The notes below the pieces were generated by a model. That model had not been told where the DNA came from, made no database searches, and worked only from the letters and a program-made list of their open reading frames with translations. A DNA stretch of 64,000 bases from Aquibium microcysteis (lineage in GTDB: Bacteria > Pseudomonadota > Alphaproteobacteria > Rhizobiales > Rhizobiaceae), in the NCBI RefSeq assembly GCF_014495845.1, contig NZ_CP061080.1:3089001-3153000 (forward strand), given 5' to 3'. The position numbers and the translations under genes are program-made. Positions within the stretch are counted from its first letter, which is position 1, and each line of letters begins with the position of its first letter. Below, one piece after another: positions 57,418-64,000 of the stretch.

Positions 57418-57980
57418 GCCGCCTTCTTCGCGTAGAGCAGCCGCGGCGGCGTGCGCAGGAGAGGCTTCGGGCCCCACACATACCAGGCGTGGTCTTCCGT
57501 CCCCAAGCGATCTCCCTCGAACCACTGGATGCGATCCAGGAGCACGATCTTTGCGACATACCGGGGGTTGTCGGCGAACAGATGCTTGCGGGTCTTCCCG
57601 CTGTCGAACTTCGCCGTCAGAAGCAGTGCCACCGTTCCCGAGCAGCGATCGAGCGCCCTGTTCGCGAACCGGACCGCTTCGCGGTTCCCCTTGCCGTATG
57701 GAGGATTCGTCACGATGCAATCGAACACGGCGTGGTCCTTGCGGTCCGACAGGAAATCGAACAGCTGATCGTGCTGGCGGTCATAGGTGGCGATGTCCGA
57801 CGTCCACACCTGCGCGCCCGCATCGCGGAGTGCGAACGCCATCTTGTGATTGCCGGCGGCGGGCTCCCACACGGCCATCCCTTCGACAGGGAAGCGGTCC
57901 GTAAAGGCGCGGGTTGCCCACGCCTCGGTCTCGTAGAGGTCGTTGGCGCGGCGCTCGTAGCCTGAAGCGACGACAGTCAT
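57414..57980 (-). CDS. N6-adenine DNA methyltransferase
   Basis: 188 residues. VWEPAAGNHKMAFALRDAGA is AdoMet motif I and IVTNPPYGKGN the catalytic motif. ETEAWATRAF at the start is typical for phage methyltransferases of this short type. Probably antirestriction. Confidence 0.85.
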   Translation of the reverse strand: MTVVASGYERRANDLYETEAWATRAFTDRFPVEGMAVWEPAAGNHKMAFALRDAGAQVWTSDIATYDRQHDQLFDFLSDRKDHAVFDCIVTNPPYGKGNREAVRFANRALDRCSGTVALLLTAKFDSGKTRKHLFADNPRYVAKIVLLDRIQWFEGDRLGTEDHAWYVWGPKPLLRTPPRLLYAKKAA

Positions 57981-58360
57981 CGCACCCTCCCTAAGAACCG
58001 GTCGAGGTTTCGCTCCATCCGGATGAGCGCGGTATTGAGCCGCCGCGACACCCACACCATGCGGTAGGCCATGGGCTCGCCGCGGCGCGGCTCGGAGATC
58101 ATGCGCATGAAGAAGGCATAGGGCATGTGACCCTTCAGCCGGTTGCAGGGCTCGCAGGCAGCGACGATGTTGCTGCGGTGATCGAGCCCGCCGAGCTTGC
58201 GGGGCTGGACATGATCCCGCGTGACGGTCCGATAGTTGAGGAGGTCGAGGCAGTACGCGCACCGACCTTGCTGCTTGCGCAGGGCGGCCTCGCGATCAGC
58301 CTTCTGGAAGGCCCTGTCCAGCTTGCTCTGCTGGTAGCGCGTGTTGCCCCGATATCCCAT
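57977..58360 (-). CDS. HNH endonuclease
   Basis: 127 residues. CAYCLDLLNYRTVTRDHVQP and NIVAACEPCNRLKG give the two Cys pairs and catalytic His of an HNH fold. Placed before a methyltransferase in the replication operon. Confidence 0.85.
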   Translation of the reverse strand: MGYRGNTRYQQSKLDRAFQKADREAALRKQQGRCAYCLDLLNYRTVTRDHVQPRKLGGLDHRSNIVAACEPCNRLKGHMPYAFFMRMISEPRRGEPMAYRMVWVSRRLNTALIRMERNLDRFLGRVR

Positions 58361-58369
58361 GGCGATCGA

Positions 58370-58858
58370 TCAGTCGCCCGCGCCAGCGTCAGCGACGGCC
58401 TTCGACAGGTCGGCGTTGATGAACTTGGTTCCCTCGGCGAAGCCTTCCTGCCAGCGGTTGAACTCCTTGCTGCCGGGCTGGTACGGGTTCGTCGCGCTCT
58501 TGCGCAGCTTGCCGGCGGCAAGGCCTTCCTCGTAGGCGCGGTCCTCCTGTGGGGTCCGGTCCTTGTCCAGGAGCTCGAGCTGGCGGCCGAGCTGGTGGCC
58601 GAACAGGCGCGCGACGCGGATCTTGCGCTCGAAATCGGCGATGACCTGGCCAACGTCCTTGTCCTCGAGCGTCTTGGCGAACTCGATGTCCTTCTTGGAC
58701 CAGCCGAGATCCTTCAGGCGCTTGTAGGCCTGGCCTATCTCGCCCTTGGTGCCGGCCATCTCGCTCTCGTGATTCTTGATTTCGTTGAATCCCCGCAGGA
58801 ACTGCTGGTCTTCGTATTGTTCTTGCTGGGTCTTTTCGTTGTGATCTCTGGACGTCAT
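58370..58858 (-). CDS. Helical protein with RMF-like C-terminus
   Basis: 162 residues from ATG 58858. The N-terminal part is a charged helix (KNHESEMAGTKGEIGQAYKR). The C-terminal RAYEEGLAAGKLRKSATNPY then EFNRWQEGFAEG recalls ribosome modulation factor, whose core has a similar AY..G..AG...NPY...W..G pattern. Second gene after Cro. Confidence 0.6.
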   Translation of the reverse strand: MTSRDHNEKTQQEQYEDQQFLRGFNEIKNHESEMAGTKGEIGQAYKRLKDLGWSKKDIEFAKTLEDKDVGQVIADFERKIRVARLFGHQLGRQLELLDKDRTPQEDRAYEEGLAAGKLRKSATNPYQPGSKEFNRWQEGFAEGTKFINADLSKAVADAGAGD

Positions 58859-58904
58859 GACGGCGTTCTCTCGCTCGAGTGTCCTCAGGTTCATCGATTT
58901 GCGA

Positions 58905-59171
58905 TCAGCCGCGCGCATCGCGTTCCGTCTCCCCTTGCTCGGCCGGCTCTTCGGCCTCGGGAAGATCGACAAAATCCTCAATCTTCAGATCGATGCTGGT
59001 GGCCTTCGCTGCTTCGAAGATCCCTCCCCAATAGCGCTGCGGGATTTCCCCTCGCGTCTTCCAGGCCTGAACCGTCGTCACAGGTGCATCGATGGCGCGC
59101 GCAAGCTTGGTGAGACCACCCATCATGCCAATGACCCGCGCCGCTGGGTTGGAGCCTACGGTGGGTTTCAC
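58905..59171 (-). CDS. Cro-like repressor
   Basis: 88 residues from GTG 59171 with AAGGAAG upstream. LTKLARAIDAPVTTVQAWKT is the helix-turn-helix. Divergent from the S24 repressor across two operator copies. A TTGACA at the complement of 59225-59230 could be its promoter -35, overlapping the first operator. Confidence 0.8.
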   Translation of the reverse strand: MKPTVGSNPAARVIGMMGGLTKLARAIDAPVTTVQAWKTRGEIPQRYWGGIFEAAKATSIDLKIEDFVDLPEAEEPAEQGETERDARG

Positions 59172-59206
59172 GTTCGCTTCCTTCTCCAATTGGGATGTCC
59201 CAACCA

Positions 59207-59223
59207 ATACGAGAGAAACGTAA
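59207..59223. promoter_or_regulatory. CI/Cro operator 1
   Basis: ATACGAGAGAAACGTAA, ATACG-N7-CGTA core. Lies within the predicted cro promoter spacer. Confidence 0.75.
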
Positions 59224-59242
59224 ATGTCAATGCAGATTTCGT

Positions 59243-59259
59243 ATACGGAATTCGCGTAT
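59243..59259. promoter_or_regulatory. CI/Cro operator 2
   Basis: ATACGGAATTCGCGTAT, perfect ATACG-N7-CGTAT. Centre 36 bp from operator 1, close to the repressor start. Confidence 0.8.
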
Positions 59260-59268
59260 GTTCCGAGG

Positions 59269-60060
59269 ATGGATGCCAGGGCCGACACCGCGAAGAAATT
59301 GAAGTCCCTCTACAAGCGAGCGGACTTCACCATGGACACATTCGCCAAGGCCCTGGGCTTCGGCGGCGCTTCGAGCCTTCAGCACTACACGACCCCCGGC
59401 AAGATGAAGCGGGCGTATCTCGATCGCGAACTCGTCGCCCGTATCGAAAAGGCTCTGGTCGGCCGCGGCGATCCCGCAATCACACCAGCAGAAGTGTGGC
59501 AACTGGCCGGCCCGGAGTTCAAACGGGCTTCCCTCGTGTCCAGCTTTGATCCGGATCAGGAGGCTGACGGGCCTGGCTATACGCGCGAGCACTGGCGTCC
59601 GACGCTGCCTGGTGCCCTCCCGGAAATCGACGTGAGGGTCGGAGCTGGAGAGGGCACGATCGGCAATCAGGTTGCAATTTCCCTCGGCGGGGAAAGCATG
59701 GCAGGCCATCAGGTTGTCGCGGAATGGGTCCTTTCGGAGGCGTTTCTTCGCCATGAAGTAAGGGCTTCGCCTGCCAACACGCTCGTAATGGAGGTGGTTG
59801 GCGACTCGATGTTCCCGACATACCATCCGGGGGATCGTGTTCTGGTGGATCTCGCGCAGAACATCCTTCGCAGCGACACCGTCTACGTGGTCAGCGACGG
59901 GATGAGCGAACCGCAGATCAAGCGCCTGCAGCGGGTGCCCTTCAGCGATCCTGCCCTGGTGAAGATCATTTCTGACAACCAGTCGCTCGAAACCTTCGAG
60001 GTAGAGCTCAGTCGATTGCGGATAATCGGTAGGGTATGCGGGCACATTGCTCGCAAGTGA
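59269..60060 (+). CDS. CI-like repressor with S24 peptidase domain
   Basis: 263 residues from ATG 59269; the earlier ATG 59224 would place operator 2 inside the gene. N-terminal helix-turn-helix region (DTFAKALGFGGASSLQHYTT), C-terminal LexA/CI autopeptidase with Ser180 in VVGDSMFPTYHPGDRV and Lys218 in PQIKRL. RecA-stimulated self-cleavage on DNA damage would induce lytic growth. Keeps lysogeny by binding the operators listed here. Confidence 0.9.
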   Translation: MDARADTAKKLKSLYKRADFTMDTFAKALGFGGASSLQHYTTPGKMKRAYLDRELVARIEKALVGRGDPAITPAEVWQLAGPEFKRASLVSSFDPDQEADGPGYTREHWRPTLPGALPEIDVRVGAGEGTIGNQVAISLGGESMAGHQVVAEWVLSEAFLRHEVRASPANTLVMEVVGDSMFPTYHPGDRVLVDLAQNILRSDTVYVVSDGMSEPQIKRLQRVPFSDPALVKIISDNQSLETFEVELSRLRIIGRVCGHIARK

Positions 60061-60576
60061 AGGGGCGGCCATAGCTTCGCCCTTTCCGCCTTGGAGACGG
60101 CCGCCGCCCCCAAGCTGCTGACGAAGCAGAGGGCAGACGCCCCGCGTACTCGTATCCCTTTCCCCCCGTAAGGAGGGCGTCGCGTTGTCCCCGCGACTCC
60201 ACCGGTGGATTTTCTCGGCTCCACCACGTTGACCGTCGGGCAGGTTGTCATCCTGCTGACGACGGCCACCGCTTCTTGCCGTCCGGGGGGTGCCCGGTCC
60301 AAGGCGGCGCGTCCTATGGGCCACGGTTCCGCGCGCTTTTATTCCGATGAGACTGGCAATCGGCGACCGCTTGGGATTTCAACGGCCTCGGTGAAGAGGA
60401 CAGGGCGGGACAAATCCACGAAGACCGCCGCTTCAATCTTTTTCTGCGCAACTTCTCGCCGGGAACCTCCGAGCAGACGCAAGAATCTGCGCATTCAAAG
60501 CCCGCTGGCGGCGAAATCACTTGAAAAGCCATCAAGTGCGGAGTAAGCCCCCTTTGCCTGTATTTCGTCGCCTTTG
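60061..60576. other. Gene-free stretch after the repressor
   Basis: About 520 bp without a supported gene on either strand. GC-rich, no clear repeats. Confidence 0.5.
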
Positions 60577-60612
60577 GCCCCGGTCGGTTCACCCCGCCGG
60601 GGCTTTCTTTTT
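60577..60612 (+). terminator. Intrinsic terminator after the repressor region
   Basis: GCCCCGG pairs with CCGGGGC across 13 bases, followed by TTTCTTTTT. It isolates repressor transcription from the recombination promoter just downstream. Confidence 0.75.
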
Positions 60613-60644
60613 AGGTACCCCACAAACTCCCCGCAAGAGAAAAA

Positions 60645-60661
60645 ATACGAGAGAAGCGTAC
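60645..60661. promoter_or_regulatory. Operator copy upstream of the recombination operon
   Basis: ATACGAGAGAAGCGTAC; differs from operator 1 at only two positions. Centre 31 bp, about three helical turns, from the next copy. Confidence 0.75.
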
Positions 60662-60669
60662 TTTTCGGG

Positions 60670-60697
60670 TTGTAAATACGTTTTTAGCGTATATGAT
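60670..60697 (+). promoter_or_regulatory. Recombination promoter with embedded operator
   Basis: TTGTAA (60670-60675), 16 bases, TATGAT (60692-60697). The spacer holds the perfect operator ATACGTTTTTAGCGTAT at 60676-60692, the same design as the 31.1 kb promoter. Confidence 0.75.
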
Positions 60698-60731
60698 GAT
60701 GAGCGTTCCCCGTCATCAGGAGTTAAGTCCC

Positions 60732-60911
60732 GTGCCCCACGCAGAAGCCCTGTCCGCACTCTGTCCGCCATTTCCGATTGTTGATGCGGCCTGGTCGGAG
60801 CGACGCAGCCGGATCGCCGCAGCCTTGGAGGTCATCATCCAGCTGGACGACGATCGGGGTTTCGCGCGTCATGCCATGCGCCGGTACCTCGACCTGAGCG
60901 AGGATCGGTAA
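60732..60911 (+). CDS. Small first gene of the recombination operon
   Basis: 59 residues from GTG 60732 with CAGGAG upstream (ATG 60693 in frame). RSRIAAALEVIIQLDDDRGF, helical. Unknown. Confidence 0.55.
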   Translation: MPHAEALSALCPPFPIVDAAWSERRSRIAAALEVIIQLDDDRGFARHAMRRYLDLSEDR

Positions 60912-60912
60912 G

Positions 60913-62217
60913 ATGAAAATCGTTCAGTTTAACGCGGAGAACATCAAGCGGCTCGTCGCCGTCGAGATCCGCCCCGACGGGAACCTCGTTGAGATCACCG
61001 GCCGCAACGGCCAGGGCAAGACGAGCATCCTCGACGCCATCTGGTGGGCGCTGGACAGCAATAAGGTCGTCCAGAGCAAGCCGGTGCGCGACGGCGCCGA
61101 CTCCGGCTACGTCCGGCTCGACCTCGGCGAATACATCGTCACCAAGAAGTTCAAGGTGAAGGGCGAGGACGAGTTCACCACGACCCTGACGGTCGAGAAC
61201 CGCGACGGCGCGAAGTACAGCAGCCCCGTCGAGCTGCTGAAGAGCTTCCTCGGCGACCTCACCTTCGACCCGCTGGCCTTCTCCCGCATGAAGGCGCGCG
61301 ATCAGGTCACCGCACTGCGCGCGATGGTCCCGGACTTCGACTTCGCGGCCGCCGACGATGCAAACGACAAGGATTTCAAGGCTCGCACCGACGTGAACCG
61401 CACGGTGCGGGATCTGACCGCTCGGATCGAGGCGATACAGGTGCCCGCGTCCGCCCCGACCGAGCGTGTCAGCGCCGCCGATCTCCTCACCGAGCTCCAG
61501 CACGCGATGGAGCACAACGAGGGCATCGAGAAGGAGCGTCGGCGGCGCACCAGTATCCAGGGCAGGATCGTCCAGCTGCGCGAGGCCAACGAAACCCGCC
61601 GGGAGGACATCAGGAAGCTCGAGCAGCGCATCGCTGACCTGAATGGCGGCATCGCGGCCGCCGAGCAGGCGATCGAGGAGCTGCATGACGAGCTCGACGG
61701 CGTGAAGGATGACGTCGAACCGATCGACACCGCCTCCATCCGCGAGCGCATCACGACCGCCGAGGAAGCCAACCGCTATGTCGATCGCCGGGTCGAGCGG
61801 GAGCGCCTGGAGGCCGAGGCGAAGCGCCAGCAGGAGATCAGCGACGGCCTCACCAAGGCCATCGACGACCGCAAGGCGGCCGCGGCAAAGGCCGTGCGCG
61901 AGGCCAAGCTCCCGGTCGCCGGCCTCGAGCTGACCGAGGACGCCGTTCTCCTCAACGGTGTGCCCTTCAACCAGGCCAGCGATGCCGAGCAGCTGCGCGT
62001 GTCGATCGCCGTTGCCGGCGCCATGAACCCCAGGCTGCGGGTCATTCGCGTGCGCGACGGCTCGCTCCTCGACGACGAGGCGATGGCGACGCTCCGCGCC
62101 TATGCCGACGAGAACGACATGCAGATCTGGATCGAGCGCGTCGACTCGAGTGGCAAGGTCGGCGTCGTCATCGAGGACGGCATGGTCGCCGCTGCCATGC
62201 GGGAGGCCGCAGAATGA
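60913..62217 (+). CDS. SbcC/RecN-like AAA ATPase
   Basis: 434 residues. Walker A GRNGQGKT at 30-37, Asp/Trp-rich DAIWWALDSN, coiled coil about 165-330, then a signature-like FNQASDAEQLRVSIAVAGA and DDEAMATLRAY. Shorter than SbcC. With the nuclease and RecT downstream it forms a phage recombination set. Confidence 0.8.
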   Translation: MKIVQFNAENIKRLVAVEIRPDGNLVEITGRNGQGKTSILDAIWWALDSNKVVQSKPVRDGADSGYVRLDLGEYIVTKKFKVKGEDEFTTTLTVENRDGAKYSSPVELLKSFLGDLTFDPLAFSRMKARDQVTALRAMVPDFDFAAADDANDKDFKARTDVNRTVRDLTARIEAIQVPASAPTERVSAADLLTELQHAMEHNEGIEKERRRRTSIQGRIVQLREANETRREDIRKLEQRIADLNGGIAAAEQAIEELHDELDGVKDDVEPIDTASIRERITTAEEANRYVDRRVERERLEAEAKRQQEISDGLTKAIDDRKAAAAKAVREAKLPVAGLELTEDAVLLNGVPFNQASDAEQLRVSIAVAGAMNPRLRVIRVRDGSLLDDEAMATLRAYADENDMQIWIERVDSSGKVGVVIEDGMVAAAMREAAE

Positions 62218-62453
62218 GCCCCGCGATCAACGGCATCTGCGGTGTCGAGCCGAACCGCGAGGGCGAATACCCGCACGCCCACGCGGTCGGCTTCGGTGGC
62301 GTCACCGAGATCGTCGAGGAGCTGGAAAACCTCGGCTCCTACGGGATCAAGTGGTTCGTCGTGAAGGCCGGCGAGAACACGCTCGCCAAGATGAACGCCC
62401 TCCATGTCGCCCACGTCGGCTACGCGCTGCCGGCCGAGGGAGGCGCATCATGA
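62214..62453 (+). CDS. Small protein in recombination operon
   Basis: 79 residues, INGICGVEPNREGEYPHAHA; ATGA overlaps on both sides. Unknown. Confidence 0.65.
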   Translation: MSPAINGICGVEPNREGEYPHAHAVGFGGVTEIVEELENLGSYGIKWFVVKAGENTLAKMNALHVAHVGYALPAEGGAS

Positions 62454-63574
62454 GGCTCTCCCCTCAGATCATTCCCGAGGAGGGCATCCTGCCCGACGGG
62501 ATCTACTTCGGCCTCACCGAGGAGCGCTACCACGGCGATCCGGCGCTCGGCTCGACCTCCATCAAGGAACTCGCCCGCAAGCCGTGCAACTGGCAGTACG
62601 ACCGGCTGCGCCCGCGCAGGGAGATCGAGAGCGAGTTCCTGGTATGGGGCCGCGCCTGGCACTGCCGGGTGCTGGAGGGCAAGACGGCATTCGAGGAGCG
62701 CTACGCCAGGCCGCCGCAGCCCGGCGACTACGAGGGCTGCCTCGTCACCACCGACGACATCAAGGCCTTCCTGCGCATGCACGGGCAGAAGCTCACCGGC
62801 AACAAGCCGGAGCTGATCGCCCGCGCCAAGGAGATCGAGGAGTGTCCGCCGATCTTCGAAGACATCCTCAGGGAATGGCAGGCGGCGCACCCGAACCACG
62901 TCGAACTCACTGAGCGCCAGGTGACCGAGATCGAGGACGCGGTCGCCAACATGCAGCGCGACCCGGTGCTCGCGGCCGTCATGCAGGCCGGCTCGCTGAT
63001 CAACGGCGCGGCCGAGCTGTCGATTTTCTTCACGGACGCCAGCGGGATCCGGCGCAAGGCCCGCTTCGACTACGGCCTGCCGCCCGCCGGCACCCGCACG
63101 CGCTCGCTGATCGTCGACCTGAAGTCCTTCACCACCTTCAAGGGCGGCAATGACGAAGAGGCGGCGGCGCGCAAGGTCTACGACGAGTGCTACGACATCC
63201 AGGCCGCCCACTACCTCGAGGCCTACCGCGCCGCCCGCAGGCTACTCGACCAGTGGCAGGTGTTCGGCGAGATGCCGGATCCCGACTTCCTCAATGCCTT
63301 CCTCTCGGCCGAGGGCGTCGATTGGGTGTGGGTGATGATGCGGCGCGACGCCGGCATGGTCCCGCTCATCCTGTCCATGGACACGGAAGACCGCGCCTTC
63401 GAGCACGCCCAGCGCATCGTGGCGGCCGCGCTCGAAACCTATCGCTTCTACATGGATCTCTACGGGCCCGAGGCCCTGTGGACCCCGCCGCCGAAGCTCC
63501 CGCTCCGGCTCAATCACTCGCTGATGCCGTCCTACAATCGAGGAGTCCAGTATGAACAGCCCGCTCGCGCTTAG
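62450..63574 (+). CDS. PD-(D/E)xK exonuclease (RecE/YqaJ-like) with SAP-like insert
   Basis: 374 residues. N-terminal YHGDPALGSTSIKELARKPC and nuclease core RKARFDYGLPP, LIVDLKSFTTFKGG with the Asp-x-Lys and AAHYLEAYR after it. KAFLRMHGQKLTGNKPELIA in the middle looks like a SAP DNA-binding motif. Resects double-strand ends for RecT. Confidence 0.8.
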   Translation: MRLSPQIIPEEGILPDGIYFGLTEERYHGDPALGSTSIKELARKPCNWQYDRLRPRREIESEFLVWGRAWHCRVLEGKTAFEERYARPPQPGDYEGCLVTTDDIKAFLRMHGQKLTGNKPELIARAKEIEECPPIFEDILREWQAAHPNHVELTERQVTEIEDAVANMQRDPVLAAVMQAGSLINGAAELSIFFTDASGIRRKARFDYGLPPAGTRTRSLIVDLKSFTTFKGGNDEEAAARKVYDECYDIQAAHYLEAYRAARRLLDQWQVFGEMPDPDFLNAFLSAEGVDWVWVMMRRDAGMVPLILSMDTEDRAFEHAQRIVAAALETYRFYMDLYGPEALWTPPPKLPLRLNHSLMPSYNRGVQYEQPARA

Positions 63575-64000
63575 CGCCCCCGCAGTCATCGACGAATTGC
63601 GGGGCGAGCTGGCCCCCATCCTCGCCGAGAACGGTCAGTCCTTCGACCGGCTGCGCACTGTCTTCATGATCGCGGTGCAGCAGAATCCCGACATCCTGAA
63701 GTGCACGCCGGAATCGCTGCGTCGCGAGATTTCGAAGTGCGCTGCCGACGGCCTCGTGCCCGACAGCAAGGAGGCGGTGCTCCTCCCCTATTGGGACAGG
63801 GATGCCCAGGCGCACCTCGCGAACTACCAGCCGATGGTCTACGGCGTCGTGAAGCGCATGAAGGAGCTCGGCTCCGTCTTCAACATCGTGTGCGAGATCG
63901 TCTGCAGGGAAGACACCTTCAGCTTCAACGCCGCGGACCCGGACAGCCTGGTCCATACCTGGGACGTCTTCTCCGATACGCCTCGCGGCGAGACCCGTGC
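63552..64000 (+). CDS. recT: RecT-family annealing protein (cut by window edge)
   Basis: 149 residues visible. FMIAVQQNPDILKCTPESLR, KCAADGLVPDSKEAVLLPYW and ANYQPMVYGVVKRMKELGSV are typical RecT. Overlaps the nuclease gene by 23 bp. Confidence 0.9.
   Translation, partial: MNSPLALSAPAVIDELRGELAPILAENGQSFDRLRTVFMIAVQQNPDILKCTPESLRREISKCAADGLVPDSKEAVLLPYWDRDAQAHLANYQPMVYGVVKRMKELGSVFNIVCEIVCREDTFSFNAADPDSLVHTWDVFSDTPRGETR

Noticed and set aside
1..64000. Integrase, attachment sites, tRNA genes, CRISPR array, insertion sequences
   Set aside because: Looked for by eye on both strands and not found; absence of short RNA genes cannot be guaranteed without a dedicated search.

Overview
This window is a large part of a temperate tailed bacteriophage or prophage from a high-GC alphaproteobacterium. 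A rhizobial (Hyphomicrobiales) host is likely, judging from GC content near 65 percent, frequent GTG and TTG starts, and the gene families present; this is inference. I see no integrase, tRNA, CRISPR array or insertion sequence, so neither phage end nor an attachment site can be placed. The left edge cuts a DNA cytosine methyltransferase gene and the right edge cuts a RecT gene.

Layout. (1) 1-29.8 kb, all minus strand: the late operon, read from right to left. It runs gpZ-like protein, terminase small and large subunits, gpW, lambda-type portal, S49 protease with nested scaffold, decoration protein, lambda gpE-type major capsid, head-tail joining genes, P2-type baseplate V/W/J/I, a first fibre block, sheath, tube, gpE/gpE' chaperones, tape measure, U, D, X, a second fibre block, then lysis genes (endolysin, holin candidate, overlapping Rz/Rz1 spanins). 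The virion is therefore predicted to be a myovirus with a lambda-like head and a P2-like contractile tail. Nearly every gene overlaps the next by 1-11 bases. (2) 29.8-31.6 kb: a gene-poor control region with GC-rich repeats, two repressor-type operators, a plus promoter and a hairpin-containing leader. (3) 31.6-40.0 and 44.9-52.4 kb, plus strand: small early genes, a MoxR-type ATPase plus DUF3150 plus von Willebrand/metallopeptidase module with five tandem paralogues, a sliding clamp, and a DUF4942 methyltransferase. Many of these genes share one conserved start-associated leader. (4) 40.1-44.7 kb: a cargo island mostly in the opposite orientation and partly AT-richer, with a DUF2806 protein, an SRAP peptidase, a ShosTA-like DprA/phosphoribosyltransferase pair and a secreted nuclease. 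(5) 52.4-59.2 kb, minus strand: the replication operon led by a Cro-like gene (HNH, methyltransferase, RuvC-like resolvase, primase, DnaB). (6) 59.3-64 kb, plus strand: a CI-like S24 repressor, then a recombination operon (SbcC-like ATPase, PD-(D/E)xK nuclease, RecT).

The most informative discoveries are these. Six copies of a 17-bp operator (ATACG, seven bases, CGTAT) sit at the CI/Cro divergence, at the recombination promoter and at the 31 kb promoter, and so define a repressor regulon. About fourteen copies of a start-associated leader tie the plus-strand early genes together. There is an unusual MoxR/vWA module with a tandem paralogue array. Two late genes have their frames broken at runs of five C.
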